A DNA stretch of 64,000 bases from Cyclobacteriaceae bacterium (GCA_025808415.1 CP075525.1:1783501-1847500); one strand, 5' to 3'; shown: positions 17,609-26,687, numbered from the stretch's first letter. Made by a program: numbers and translations. Notes: a model not told the origin generated them from the letters alone.

Positions 17609-17639
17609 CAAATATAGCGTAATCGCTGGAGCCCGTAAA
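17609..17639 (-). promoter_or_regulatory. Promoter of trhO-mogA-M23
   Basis: Minus strand TTTA (17636-17639), 19 nt, TATATTTG (17609-17616): exact TAnnTTTG and one mismatch at the -33 box. It lies about 40 nt upstream of the trhO ATG. Confidence 0.6.
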
Positions 17640-17662
17640 ATCTAAAGTGTTTGACCTGGTAA

Positions 17663-18286
17663 TCAGTTCTGCCGGGGCTTTAATTCTCCACGTACCAATT
17701 GATTGTACTCATCGCATGTTAGAAGTCCGTGTTTATCGCAATACATGCACGACTTGTATTCGTTACCAAAGGTGCCCTTTTTTACAATTACAGTCGTGCC
17801 TTTACACACGGGGCATATCACTTTTCCGGAAGGGCCGCAATCAATGTCATAACTTTGTGAAAGCACTTGTTTGGCTTTGGATGCTTCTTTTGAGCGCTCG
17901 GTTAAAACTTCGGCTTCTGCTTTTTTCAGTATGTCAACAGCTTCGGCATAATGCTGGCCGGTTGTACCTTTCAATTGAATGTATTTGCTTAGCCAATCGG
18001 CACTTTGCTTGTATTTATTTAAATAGTATGAGTTTTTACCAAAATAAAAAGTAAGATCGGACGGGACACCTTTTATATTGTTGATGACGTATAGAAATTT
18101 TTCATCGGCCTGTTCGTAACGTCCTTCATTCAGGTCTTCAATTCCTTCGTCCATAGTTCGTAATAACGTAGCCCTTCTTGCTTGTTCCTGATCTGCCCGC
18201 AGTTGTTGAACAGCATTTTTATCGCCCTGCTGGGCATAGGATGTGACCATTGAAAGAAAAAGCAAAAGCAGGAGACTGTGCCTCAT
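17663..18286 (-). CDS. Exported TPR-like protein with zinc-ribbon tail
   Basis: About 207 residues. A signal peptide (MRHSLLLLLFLSMVTSYAQ) is followed by helical repeats resembling TPRs (DEGIEDLNEGRYEQADEKFLYV, YFGKNSYYLNKYKQSADWLSKYI) and a C-terminal cysteine cluster: CGPSGKVICPVCKGT, then KSCMYCDKHGLLTC. The CxxC pairs resemble a DnaJ-type zinc ribbon, unusual in an exported protein. The function is not recognised. The Met at 18286 is chosen because it begins the signal peptide; it lies 7 bp after the amidohydrolase stop. Confidence 0.65.
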   Translation of the reverse strand: MRHSLLLLLFLSMVTSYAQQGDKNAVQQLRADQEQARRATLLRTMDEGIEDLNEGRYEQADEKFLYVINNIKGVPSDLTFYFGKNSYYLNKYKQSADWLSKYIQLKGTTGQHYAEAVDILKKAEAEVLTERSKEASKAKQVLSQSYDIDCGPSGKVICPVCKGTTVIVKKGTFGNEYKSCMYCDKHGLLTCDEYNQLVRGELKPRQN

Positions 18287-18293
18287 AGTTATT

Positions 18294-19301
18294 TTATCCA
18301 AATCTGTTGTTGTCAACCCCCAACCATTGTAAAGGGGCTTTATAAAAAATATCTTCTTTAATGGATGGGTCGAGATTCATGTCTTCAATAAACTTGCCAA
18401 TTTCCAAATCGCCAAGTGGAAAAGGATAATCGGAACCTAACACTACTTTATCGGGGCCAACCATCTTCAATACGTACTCCAGCATTATCGGGTCGTGGGT
18501 TATGCTGTCAACCCAAAACCGGCCCAGGTAGTTGCGCGGGTTTACAGGATTATCAATGGCCACCAAATCGGGTCGGCAGTTAAAGCCATGTTCAATGCGA
18601 CCAAGCGTTGCCAGAAACGAGCCACCGGCATGTGAGAACATGACCCTTAGTTTTGGCAGCCTATCAAAAATTCCGCTAAAAATCATAGAACAAATGGCCC
18701 GGGTCGTTTCAGCCGGCATGCCTACCAGCCAGGGCAACCAGTAGCGTTGCATGTTTTTTTGGCCCATCATATTCCAAGGGTGCACCATTATGCACATGCT
18801 TAGCCGTTCGCAGGCTTCAAAAATGGGGAAGAAGCGTTCTTCATTTAAGTTGAGGTCGTTTATGTTTGAACCGATTTGAATTCCCTGCAAGCCGATTTTC
18901 TTACAGCGTTCCAATTCTTGTATGGCCAGTTCGGTGTCTTGCATGGGCACAGTGGCCAGCCCTAAATAATGTTTTGGATATTTTTCAATGAGTTCTACCA
19001 GGTGGTCGTTCAGGAATTGCGAAAGGTCCAGGCAATCTAAGGGCTTGGCCCAATAGGAAAACATAACAGGTATTGTACACACTACCTGGACCTGCGTATT
19101 AAATTGGGCATACTCATCAATTCTTAATTTCGGGTTCCATGCATTTTCTTTTATTTCCCTAAAGAACTGGTTACCCCGCATCATTTTGGCAAAACCTTTT
19201 TTGTGGTGTTGCAAATAAATAAAATCGCCATACCCGAATTTATCCGTCCAGTTGGGTAGCTTTTTGGGAATGATGTGCGTATGGGTATCGATTTTAAGCA
19301 T
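18294..19301 (-). CDS. ACMSD-like amidohydrolase/decarboxylase
   Basis: About 335 residues of the amidohydrolase-2 family, very like 2-amino-3-carboxymuconate-6-semialdehyde decarboxylase. The N-terminus MLKIDTHTHIIPKKLPNW has the HxH metal pair and the adjacent DKFGYGDFI typical of ACMSD; further ligands are His in CIMVHPWNMMG and Asp in VVLGSDYPFP. ACMSD diverts the tryptophan-kynurenine route away from quinolinate. No other kynurenine-pathway genes are nearby, so the precise substrate is open. The Met at 19301 places the metal motif correctly near the N-terminus. Confidence 0.85.
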   Translation of the reverse strand: MLKIDTHTHIIPKKLPNWTDKFGYGDFIYLQHHKKGFAKMMRGNQFFREIKENAWNPKLRIDEYAQFNTQVQVVCTIPVMFSYWAKPLDCLDLSQFLNDHLVELIEKYPKHYLGLATVPMQDTELAIQELERCKKIGLQGIQIGSNINDLNLNEERFFPIFEACERLSMCIMVHPWNMMGQKNMQRYWLPWLVGMPAETTRAICSMIFSGIFDRLPKLRVMFSHAGGSFLATLGRIEHGFNCRPDLVAIDNPVNPRNYLGRFWVDSITHDPIMLEYVLKMVGPDKVVLGSDYPFPLGDLEIGKFIEDMNLDPSIKEDIFYKAPLQWLGVDNNRFG

Positions 19302-19366
19302 GGACTGAATTAACAATCCTGCAATATCGGGGATTTTTGAGTTAGTCTGAAGGTGGATAGAAAAGT

Positions 19367-20026
19367 TTATTGATCATCCCATGGTACACTTTCCTTAAGT
19401 GTATGTTCATCATAACGCAACCCATACTGTTCCAACACATCTTGCGGTACACCATCCCAACGGTTAGGCGTATTGCCTGCATAGCCAAGATCTTTTAACC
19501 CCATCTGGCTGGTGAAAAATCCGGTGGCGGTTAAATCGCGTAACAAGTTAAAAAATGCTACTCCCTGTTTCATTTCCGGTTTTGCTTTTTCGGGGTAGGC
19601 AATCTCATCTACAAGTGCAAGCTGTTGTTCGGATGAAGAATCAATAAATATTTTGTTATGTCGCTTGAGGCACTTAACATCAAGCCACTTGAGTCCACCG
19701 CGAAGCGGCAGTTGATGGCGCTGCATATCCTTTACAATAAATTCAATAAAATCATGAACGCCTGCATCGGTAGCGCTGCCACTGGTTTCATCTTTTGGTA
19801 TGATGATATCGATCAATACTTTGATGGTACTCATCTCATGGTCGTCAAAGAATTTGTCAGCCAACAGTTTTTCATCGCGCACCTGTTCAAAGGGGTGCCT
19901 GTCTATTCCGGATGTTTTTACTGGAATTGATGCTGTTTCTTTTTTATCAGTGTCGCACGACTGCAGCAGCACACCGGATGATATGGCCGTTAAGGCTATT
20001 GCTTTGAGAGACTCTCTTCTCTTCAT
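19367..20026 (-). CDS. Gluconate 2-dehydrogenase subunit 3 family lipoprotein
   Basis: A 219-residue small subunit of a GMC-type dehydrogenase. The N-terminus MKRRESLKAIALTAISSGVL then LQSC combines a twin-arginine-like RR with a lipobox Cys, so it is probably exported folded and lipid-anchored, carrying the large subunit with it. The body (TIKVLIDIIIPKDETSGSATDAGVHDFIEF) matches the subunit-3 family that helps electron transfer and maturation. It overlaps the large-subunit gene by 4 bp. Confidence 0.88.
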   Translation of the reverse strand: MKRRESLKAIALTAISSGVLLQSCDTDKKETASIPVKTSGIDRHPFEQVRDEKLLADKFFDDHEMSTIKVLIDIIIPKDETSGSATDAGVHDFIEFIVKDMQRHQLPLRGGLKWLDVKCLKRHNKIFIDSSSEQQLALVDEIAYPEKAKPEMKQGVAFFNLLRDLTATGFFTSQMGLKDLGYAGNTPNRWDGVPQDVLEQYGLRYDEHTLKESVPWDDQ

Positions 20027-21762
20027 ATGTTCTGTTGTTTAAACTGCTCAATAATATAATCGGATGCTCTCCAGGATAATGCGAGTATGGTCCATGTTGG
20101 ATTTTTATCAGCCTGTGAAACAAATGGTCCGCCATCCACCACAAAAAGATTTTTACAATTGTGGGCCTGGTTGAATTTGTTTACCACCGAACGTTTAGGA
20201 TCATTCCCCATGCGTGTTGTGCCTACTTCGTGAATGATTCTTCCGGGTGTTTCCAGTCCGTAATTTGTTTCAGGTCCGGCAACTCCCCACGTAATAACAG
20301 CACCCATGTTGTGCATCAGTTCCTGAAAGGTTTCCTGCATGTGTTTGGCCTGTTTTATTTCGTGGTCGCTCCATTTATAATGGAATCGTAAAACAGGAAT
20401 GCCGTATTTATCGACCACACCATTCGGGTCAATTTCGCAATAGTTACTTTCCAGGGCGATTGCTTCACCCCGGCCGGCCATGCCCACCGATGCGCCCCAG
20501 TAATAGCGGTAGTCATCTTTCAACGCTGTACCATACCCCCCACCTGTTTTCTGGTTTCCGTTTCTATCGGGAAAGCGACCGTTCAATCCCTGAATACCAA
20601 AACCAAATCCGTAACCGGGCATGCCCATGCCGCCCCAGTATTCAATGTGGTACCCTCTTGGAAAATCCAGTTTCTTATTGTCTAACCACCAGGGCGTGTA
20701 AACATGCATACCACCCACACCATCTTCGTTATAGCGTTTCCGGCCAAACAGTTTAGGAAGCACACCGCCAATGGCAGCACCGGTTGAGTCGTGCAGGTAT
20801 TTTCCAACTACGTTGCTTGAGTTGGCTAATCCGTTGGGATGCGCTTTTGATTTTGAATTTAATAACAATCGGGCTGACTCGCATGCGCTGGCTGCCAACA
20901 CCACTACCTTTGCTTTTACCTGGTATTCCTGAAAATCATCTTTCGCCACGTATGAAACGCCAGTGGCTTTTCCGTTTTCATTGGTTAGTACTTCGCGCAC
21001 CATGGCGTTAACGATCACATCAAGGTTGTTGGTTTTTGTGGCCGGCTTAATCAGGCACGATGACGATGAGAAATCGCCATATACCGTACAACCTCTGTTA
21101 CATTGTGCGCAATAGAAACATGCACCACGATCGTCATTAATTTTTTTGGTAAGAATGGATAGGCGCGAGGGGATAACCGGAATACTCTGTTTGGTTGCCG
21201 CCTCCTTGATCATGAGTTCGTGAAGCCTGGGCTTTGGTGGTGGTAGAAATTTTCCATCAGGCTCATTAGGAATTCCTTCTTTGCTTCCAAAAACACCGAT
21301 CAGGTCATCGACTTTGTCATAATAGGGGGCAACATCATCATAACCGATTGGCCAGTCTTCACCAAGGCCATCATGACTTTTGCCTTTGAAATCTTTCGGA
21401 CCAAAACGAAGTGAAATTCTTCCCCAGTGGTTGGTTCTTCCGCCCAACATACGCGATCGAAACCAATCGAATTGTGTGCCGGGTACACGGGTGTACGGTT
21501 CGCCTTCCATTTCCCACCCGCCATAGGCAGCATCAAAATCGCCAAAAGGGCGAAAGGTTGTACCGGCACCTCTGCGCAACGATTCCCAAGGCCATTTTAA
21601 CTGTGTTACATTTTTTGCAGGATCGTACCAGGGACCGGCCTCAAGCACAACTACCTTTAGTCCTGCCTGGCTCAATACATAAGCGGCCATTCCGCCACCC
21701 GCACCGGAACCTACGATACAGACATCATACACGGTACTGTTCTCTTTGATCTGAAAAGGCAT
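20023..21762 (-). CDS. GMC family FAD oxidoreductase, large subunit
   Basis: A 579-residue glucose-methanol-choline family enzyme. The FAD-binding GSGAGGGMAAYVLSQAG lies at residues about 17-33 and the C-terminal His/Asn region includes HEVGTTRMGNDPKRSVVNKF and NPTWTILALSWR. A cysteine cluster CFYCAQCNRGC (around residue 212) resembles those of dehydrogenases with an iron-sulfur relay. With its small-subunit partner it probably oxidises a sugar or polyol in the periplasm, passing electrons to the respiratory chain; glycoside 3-dehydrogenases are one relevant group. The substrate is not decidable. A GH29 fucosidase is divergently encoded next door. Confidence 0.9.
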   Translation of the reverse strand: MPFQIKENSTVYDVCIVGSGAGGGMAAYVLSQAGLKVVVLEAGPWYDPAKNVTQLKWPWESLRRGAGTTFRPFGDFDAAYGGWEMEGEPYTRVPGTQFDWFRSRMLGGRTNHWGRISLRFGPKDFKGKSHDGLGEDWPIGYDDVAPYYDKVDDLIGVFGSKEGIPNEPDGKFLPPPKPRLHELMIKEAATKQSIPVIPSRLSILTKKINDDRGACFYCAQCNRGCTVYGDFSSSSCLIKPATKTNNLDVIVNAMVREVLTNENGKATGVSYVAKDDFQEYQVKAKVVVLAASACESARLLLNSKSKAHPNGLANSSNVVGKYLHDSTGAAIGGVLPKLFGRKRYNEDGVGGMHVYTPWWLDNKKLDFPRGYHIEYWGGMGMPGYGFGFGIQGLNGRFPDRNGNQKTGGGYGTALKDDYRYYWGASVGMAGRGEAIALESNYCEIDPNGVVDKYGIPVLRFHYKWSDHEIKQAKHMQETFQELMHNMGAVITWGVAGPETNYGLETPGRIIHEVGTTRMGNDPKRSVVNKFNQAHNCKNLFVVDGGPFVSQADKNPTWTILALSWRASDYIIEQFKQQNI

Positions 21763-21841
21763 GAAGTGAATTTTTTATATTCGATAAATGTAGAATTTTC
21801 TTTTAAGTTTAAAAACCGGTTTTTGTATGAAGGAAATTTTC

Positions 21842-23236
21842 ATGAAAAGATTTTTCATAGCAGCTTCATTACTCATAGTTTATGGTTGTTCGCGACCTGA
21901 ATTAAAACCATTTGGTGCAGTGCCTTCAGCAAGTCAGTTGAAGTGGCATGAACTGGAGTACTATATGTTTATCCATTTCGGTCCGAATACTTTTACCAAT
22001 GTGGAGTGGGGGCATGGCAACGAAAACCCTGAAGTTTTTAACCCCACACAACTCGATTGCAGGCAATGGGCGGCTACCGCAAAACAAGCAGGAATGAAAG
22101 GTATCATCATCACGGCCAAACACCACGATGGCTTTTGTTTGTGGCCGAGTAGATTCAGCACGCATACTGTTCGTGAAAGTGCGTGGAAAAATGGAGAGGG
22201 TGATGTACTCAGGGAATTGTCGGAAGCTTGTCGGGAGTATGGATTGATGTTTGGTGTTTACCTGTCTCCCTGGGATCGCAACCATCCCGATTACGGTACT
22301 CCAGAATACAATCAGGTTTTTGTGAACATGTTAGAAGAAGTGCTTACCAATTATGGTGAAGTGTTTGAACAATGGTTTGATGGCGCAAACGGGGAGGGGC
22401 CTCATGGTAAGAAGCAGGAATACGATTGGCCCTTGTTTAACAGTACGGTGTATAAGCATCAACCAAATGCAATCATTTTTAGTGATGCTGGGCCGGGCTG
22501 TCGTTGGGTTGGAAATGAAAATGGTTTTGCAGGACTTACCAATTGGAATACACTAAACGTTGATAAGGTCTATCCGGGTTACCCCGATTTTCATGAACTT
22601 ACATCAGGGCACGAAGATGGAACGCATTGGGTGCCTGCCGAATGTGATGTGTCGATACGACCAGGATGGTTTTACAGTCCGGATACTGATGACAAAGTAA
22701 AATCATTGGAAGAGTTGGTTGAGATATACTACGGCTCAGTGGGCCGCGGTTCAAATTTATTACTGAATGTGCCGGTGGACAGGAGAGGACTGATTCCGTA
22801 TGCTGATTCGGTACGGCTGATGGAATTGGCTGAGGTGATCAATAAATCTTTTAAAGAAAATTTGGCTGTGCATGCCTATGTACGTTCATCATCTTCTCTC
22901 GGAAATTACAAGGCAGGCAATCTCATTGACAATAATCCCCGCACATACTGGGCTTCTGCTGACTTGTTATCTGAAATCGAACTGACATTTAGTGAAGCAA
23001 TAACCTTTAACAGGATTGTTCTTCAGGAAGGAATTGAATACGGGCAGCGGGTGAAAGAATTTGCAGTGGATGTATGGAGAAATGATCGTTATGAAGAGCT
23101 TGATCGACAAACAACTCTTGGTTACAAAAGAATCTTAAGCTTCGATGATCTTACCACAACCAAAGTCAGGGTAAGAATCACCAAAGCAAAAGCTCCACCT
23201 GTGTTGGATGGAATTCAACTCTTTAAAGTTGAGTAA
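21842..23236 (+). CDS. Alpha-L-fucosidase (GH29), lipoprotein
   Basis: About 464 residues. The signal MKRFFIAASLLIVYGCSRP has a lipobox with Cys in YGC, so it is probably an outer-membrane or periplasmic lipoprotein. The GH29 catalytic domain includes YYMFIHFGPNTFTN, ITAKHHDGFCLWPS and the nucleophile region EQWFDGANGEG (Asp in WFDG). A C-terminal F5/8-type module of about 110 residues (NYKAGNLIDNNPRTYWAS) is a likely carbohydrate-binding domain. The family removes terminal fucose from glycans. The upstream Met at 21827 is possible but the Met at 21842 starts the signal peptide. Confidence 0.9.
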   Translation: MKRFFIAASLLIVYGCSRPELKPFGAVPSASQLKWHELEYYMFIHFGPNTFTNVEWGHGNENPEVFNPTQLDCRQWAATAKQAGMKGIIITAKHHDGFCLWPSRFSTHTVRESAWKNGEGDVLRELSEACREYGLMFGVYLSPWDRNHPDYGTPEYNQVFVNMLEEVLTNYGEVFEQWFDGANGEGPHGKKQEYDWPLFNSTVYKHQPNAIIFSDAGPGCRWVGNENGFAGLTNWNTLNVDKVYPGYPDFHELTSGHEDGTHWVPAECDVSIRPGWFYSPDTDDKVKSLEELVEIYYGSVGRGSNLLLNVPVDRRGLIPYADSVRLMELAEVINKSFKENLAVHAYVRSSSSLGNYKAGNLIDNNPRTYWASADLLSEIELTFSEAITFNRIVLQEGIEYGQRVKEFAVDVWRNDRYEELDRQTTLGYKRILSFDDLTTTKVRVRITKAKAPPVLDGIQLFKVE

Positions 23237-23242
23237 CAATAA

Positions 23243-23503
23243 TTATTCACCTCTCCTGCGTTTTACCCTTCTGTCAGTTCTGGTTTGTTTACGGTCAATC
23301 CGGTCGCCCCGCCTTTCAACGCGGTTGTCAACCCGGCCGTAACCATTGGGGTTGCGCTTCTCAATACGTTCCTGGCGATTTTGGTTTACGTTTTCACGCT
23401 TTTGCAAATTCTTCTGGCGTATGTTTTGGTCAGACTGAGCCATAACAGTGTTGGCTGTTATTAGAAATAGTGCAAAAAGGCTGATTAAAATCCTGGTTTT
23501 CAT
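23243..23503 (-). CDS. Small exported Arg/Asn-rich basic protein
   Basis: 86 residues with a signal peptide (MKTRILISLFALFLITANTV, cleavage near MAQ). The mature 63 residues are very rich in Arg, Asn, Gln and Asp (RQERIEKRNPNGYGRVDNRV), low-complexity and strongly basic, probably disordered. No family recognised. It is convergent with the fucosidase, 6 bp apart. It could bind an acidic envelope polymer, but that is a guess. Confidence 0.55.
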   Translation of the reverse strand: MKTRILISLFALFLITANTVMAQSDQNIRQKNLQKRENVNQNRQERIEKRNPNGYGRVDNRVERRGDRIDRKQTRTDRRVKRRRGE

Positions 23504-23551
23504 TTTAGTTGTGTTTTAACGCTGTCTTTGATTGAACTCACCCGAAAAGGT

Positions 23552-23785
23552 TTAATCAGCGATATTTTTTTTCTTTGGTACCGGATCATACCCACTCGTT
23601 CCCCAGGGATGGCATCGTGCTATACGCTTCATACCCATCCATGTGCCTTTCAATGCACCCCATTCCTGTATAGCCTCTATTGTATATTGAGAACATGAAG
23701 GCGTATGACGGCAATGCGGACCCAGAAACGGAGAAATGCTGAGCTGGTAAAAACGGATGGGGAGGATGAAAATTTTTTTTAGCAT
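23552..23785 (-). CDS. yidD: Membrane protein insertion efficiency factor YidD
   Basis: 77 residues matching YidD throughout: an amphipathic N-terminus ([18 protein letters not shown]), the signature [18 protein letters not shown] with its cysteines, and [12 protein letters not shown]. YidD assists YidC-mediated insertion of inner-membrane proteins. It lies downstream of cysS on the same strand. Confidence 0.95.
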   Translation of the reverse strand: MLKKIFILPIRFYQLSISPFLGPHCRHTPSCSQYTIEAIQEWGALKGTWMGMKRIARCHPWGTSGYDPVPKKKNIAD

Positions 23786-23790
23786 TTTTT

Positions 23791-23868
23791 AGTTGCAAGT
23801 TTCGAGCCGTGAGCTACAAGTTTGCTGTATCAATATTCACAAACTCGCAGCTCGTAACTCGAAGCTAT
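23791..23868. repeat. Inverted heptad-repeat element between yidD and cysS
   Basis: The left arm (23791-23825) reads in 7-bp units each starting AG (AGTTGCA, AGTTTCG, AGCCGTG, AGCTACA, AGTTTGC). The right arm (23841-23868) reads AAACTCG, CAGCTCG, TAACTCG, AAGCTAT. The arms are imperfect reverse complements (roughly CGAGCNGTGAGCT... against its complement), so the RNA could fold into a hairpin. The right arm covers the cysS stop codon. No U tract follows, so it is not a classic terminator. Confidence 0.7.
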
Positions 23869-25361
23869 TCAATAGTATATGTTATCTCTCCATCTTTCCC
23901 ATCCATCAATTGTACACCCAGCGCTTTTAAATCATCCCTGATTTTATCCGACAAGGCATAGTTCCGGTCGGTGCGGGCTTTTTTACGGAGTTCAATCATC
24001 ACCCGGATAACACCGTCCAGCAGTTTCTGGTTCTGGTTGCCCTCTTCCTGTAAACCCAATACATCTTCCATAAAGGTAATGTAGGCCGACTTGAATTTTT
24101 GGAAGGTGTCAACATCAACATCAGTTAATTTATAATTGCCTGATTTGATGTCGTTGATTCGGGATGACATTTCAAACAATACCGCAAGTGTTTTTGCTGT
24201 ATTGAAATCATCGCTCATGTTGCGATAAGCTTCATCGATGAGCTTTAGCAACTCTTCATCTTGTTTCCCACCCCCACCCGGATGTTCAAGTTTTTTAATG
24301 GTACTCAATGCGTTGCTTAATTTCTTATAGCCTTTCTCTGCGGCCTGCAACGCTTCGTTCGAAAAATCAAGGGTGCTTGAGTAATGCGATTGCAACATAA
24401 AAAACCGTACGGCCATGGGACTGTAGGCTTTTGCCAGCAGGGGGTGAGTGCCCGTGAAAAGTTCGCGCGGTAAAAAGGAGTTTCCTTTCGACTTACTCAT
24501 CTTCTCACCGTTTACGGTAAGCATGTTGGCGTGCATCCAGTAGCGCACCGGTGCTTTGCCGTAGGCGCCTATACTTTGCGCAATTTCACATTCGTGGTGT
24601 GGGAATTTTAAATCCATACCGCCACCGTGAATATCAAATTGTTCTCCGAGGTATTTTGTGCCCATAGCCGAGCACTCCAGATGCCAGCCGGGTATGCCCT
24701 CACCCCAGGGTGATGGCCAACGCTGGATGTGGTTGGGAGACACTGCTTTCCAGATGGCAAAGTCAACGGCATGTCGTTTTTCATCCTGCCTGTCCAGTTC
24801 ACGTGTGCCTTCCAGCAGTTCATCAATGTTGCGGCCGCTAAGTTCTCCGTACTTATACTTTTCCATGAACTTGCGCACATCAAAGTACACCGAGCCGTTT
24901 ACTTCGTATGCATAACCGTTGGCTAAAATTTTCTTCACCATCTCAATCTGCTCAACAATGTGCCCGGTTGCAGTGGGCTCAATAGAGGGCGGAAGGATGT
25001 TGAATATCCGGCATACTTCATGGAAACTGAAGGTGTACTTTTGAACAATTTCCATAGGCTCCAGTTGTTCAAGCTTGGCGCTTTCTTCAATGCGGTCAAC
25101 GCCTTCACCGGCATCGTTGGTCAGGTGACCAGCATCGGTAATGTTGCGCACGTAGCGGACTTTGTAGCCGATGTGTGTTAAGTACCGGTACACTACATCA
25201 AAGGCTGAAAAGGTGCGCAGGTTGCCCAGGTGTACTTCATTATATACGGTTGGTCCGCAGGAATACAGTCCCACAAAAGGCGATTTCAACGGAGTGAATA
25301 CTTCTTTTTTGCCCGAAAGCGAATTGGTTATGGAAACCGGGTATTTTTCAAATAAACTCAT
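23865..25361 (-). CDS. cysS: Cysteinyl-tRNA synthetase
   Basis: A 498-residue class I synthetase that charges tRNA-Cys. The signature [21 protein letters not shown] includes the HIGH-equivalent HLGN and the zinc Cys near residue 30. Also seen are the zinc/cysteine-pocket region [13 protein letters not shown] and [19 protein letters not shown], and the KMSKS loop [11 protein letters not shown] near residue 290. The C-terminus ends in the DALR-type helical domain, [21 protein letters not shown]. Length is close to the family norm. Confidence 0.97.
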   Translation of the reverse strand: MSLFEKYPVSITNSLSGKKEVFTPLKSPFVGLYSCGPTVYNEVHLGNLRTFSAFDVVYRYLTHIGYKVRYVRNITDAGHLTNDAGEGVDRIEESAKLEQLEPMEIVQKYTFSFHEVCRIFNILPPSIEPTATGHIVEQIEMVKKILANGYAYEVNGSVYFDVRKFMEKYKYGELSGRNIDELLEGTRELDRQDEKRHAVDFAIWKAVSPNHIQRWPSPWGEGIPGWHLECSAMGTKYLGEQFDIHGGGMDLKFPHHECEIAQSIGAYGKAPVRYWMHANMLTVNGEKMSKSKGNSFLPRELFTGTHPLLAKAYSPMAVRFFMLQSHYSSTLDFSNEALQAAEKGYKKLSNALSTIKKLEHPGGGGKQDEELLKLIDEAYRNMSDDFNTAKTLAVLFEMSSRINDIKSGNYKLTDVDVDTFQKFKSAYITFMEDVLGLQEEGNQNQKLLDGVIRVMIELRKKARTDRNYALSDKIRDDLKALGVQLMDGKDGEITYTIE

Positions 25362-25392
25362 AATACAAAAGTCGGAGCGAAACTACTAAAAA

Positions 25393-25434
25393 GTGAATAG
25401 TAGATGGTTGTTGGTTGTTGGTTTTTCGTAATAA
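25393..25434. repeat. Heptad array between DUF72 gene and cysS
   Basis: Six 7-bp units all starting GT: GTGAATA, GTAGATG, GTTGTTG, GTTGTTG, GTTTTTC, GTAATAA. It belongs to the same GTTNGTT-type family as the his-operon arrays. Confidence 0.65.
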
Positions 25435-25437
25435 ACT

Positions 25438-26331
25438 TTACTGCTCAACAAACTCGGGAACATGGATGGTTGTTCCCAGTTGCTCATTGATTTTCGGGAT
25501 GAGGTACCGACATAGTTCGGGTGAGTGAAGTTCTTCGTGTTGGTGCATAAAAAAGTACATCGAATCTATACCCTGATCAGACCAGGATTTCATTCGATTG
25601 ATCCACTCATCACAGCGCGTGTAATCTGTTGGATGGAGCCCATTGCCGACAAAGCGGATAAATGCCGATGGGGTGGTTAGGCGCATGTGCACGCAATCCC
25701 TTCGGCCGGAGGCATCGGTAATAATGGTGCCTGATTGGTTCCGTTCGAGCATGGTGAAAACAGCATCGAAGGCTTCCGGGTTAGCGAACCAGTCTTTATG
25801 ACGTAACTCGGTATAGAGTTCAATGTCTTTGGGAAGGGACTGGATAAAAGTTTCCAGGATCTCCAGTGTTTTTGGTCCCATCCCGGGGTGCGGCATCAGG
25901 AAAACCGGGCCAAGGTTTTTTCCGAAACCGGAGATGCCATCCAGGAAACGATCCGTAAGTTCATCCACATCTTTCAGCCGTTTGATGTGCGTAATCTGGT
26001 CAACAAACTTGGGGCAGAATTTAAAGTCATTGCCTACTTTGCTTTTCCATCCGCTGGTTTGCTTGCGTGTGGGCATGCGGTAGAAGGTGGCATTTAACTC
26101 AATGCAGTTGAATTGTCGCGCATAGTGTTCAAGAAAATCACCAGCCTTGGTTCCTTTCGGATAAATTTCCCCAACCCAGTCGGGCCGGCCCCACTTGGCA
26201 CAGCCTACAAAAACAGTGGGCTTGGATTTTTTTGCTTGCTTTTTAAGAAGCGCAGTAGTTTCAGGCCTGTCGGGTGGGAGGGTGAAATCTATTTTTTCTA
26301 ACTCATCAGATGAAACACGGCCGAATTCCAT
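25438..26331 (-). CDS. DUF72 (YecE-like) protein
   Basis: A 297-residue DUF72 protein. Typical parts are VFVGCAKWGRPDWVGEIYP, LEHYARQFNCIELNATFYRMP, KFCPKFVDQITHIKRL, and the C-terminal YFFMHQHEELHSPELCRYLIP. The family adopts a TIM-barrel fold resembling xylose isomerase; no reaction has been settled. No operon partner is evident. Confidence 0.9.
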   Translation of the reverse strand: MEFGRVSSDELEKIDFTLPPDRPETTALLKKQAKKSKPTVFVGCAKWGRPDWVGEIYPKGTKAGDFLEHYARQFNCIELNATFYRMPTRKQTSGWKSKVGNDFKFCPKFVDQITHIKRLKDVDELTDRFLDGISGFGKNLGPVFLMPHPGMGPKTLEILETFIQSLPKDIELYTELRHKDWFANPEAFDAVFTMLERNQSGTIITDASGRRDCVHMRLTTPSAFIRFVGNGLHPTDYTRCDEWINRMKSWSDQGIDSMYFFMHQHEELHSPELCRYLIPKINEQLGTTIHVPEFVEQ

Positions 26332-26333
26332 TG

Positions 26334-26402
26334 TTCAATTTTCAATTAGCCAATGTATCAATTAGCCCATGGGTCTCCAAATTGGCTAATTGAAAAATTG
26401 AA
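26334..26402. repeat. Intergenic inverted repeat
   Basis: The left arm (about 26337-26354, AATTTTCAATTAGCCAAT) and right arm (26382-26402, TTGGCTAATTGAAAAATTGAA) are nearly perfect reverse complements around a 27-nt loop. Part of the left side is repeated in the loop (ATCAATTAGCCCA). Together they fill the whole gap between the DUF72 gene and the 2TM gene. Confidence 0.75.
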
Positions 26403-26687
26403 TCATTGTTTTCTCATCCTCTCCATCTCTTTTTGTATTTCCTTCTCTTCCCATTCATCTCCAAACACGAAATTTTTCCTGAACAGACTAAGGCCGTGGA
26501 AGAAAATACCGATGCCCCAGCCAAGCCATACCCATTGTACCCACCAATGCCCGGGATTAGAGTACCAGTTGATAAAGGTTAAAAACAAGCAAATGGTTAT
26601 GTAGCTTAACAGGTGACTGTAAAATTCTTTTTTGCGTTTTACGCGTTTGCGTGCTTCGCGGTAGAGTTTGTCATCGTTGTTGTTCAT
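26403..26687 (-). CDS. 2TM domain protein
   Basis: 94 residues matching the 2TM domain family: a charged N-terminus (YREARKRVKRKKEFYSHL), two membrane helices (about residues 26-43 and 50-68) and a charged tail (EEKEIQKEMERMRKQ). The helices contain the characteristic Trp-rich WW..WVWLGWGIGIF. It overlaps the upstream DUF2306-type gene by 17 bp. It is probably the last gene of the regulated unit starting at the alpha/beta hydrolase. Function unknown. Confidence 0.82.
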   Translation of the reverse strand: MNNNDDKLYREARKRVKRKKEFYSHLLSYITICLFLTFINWYSNPGHWWVQWVWLGWGIGIFFHGLSLFRKNFVFGDEWEEKEIQKEMERMRKQ

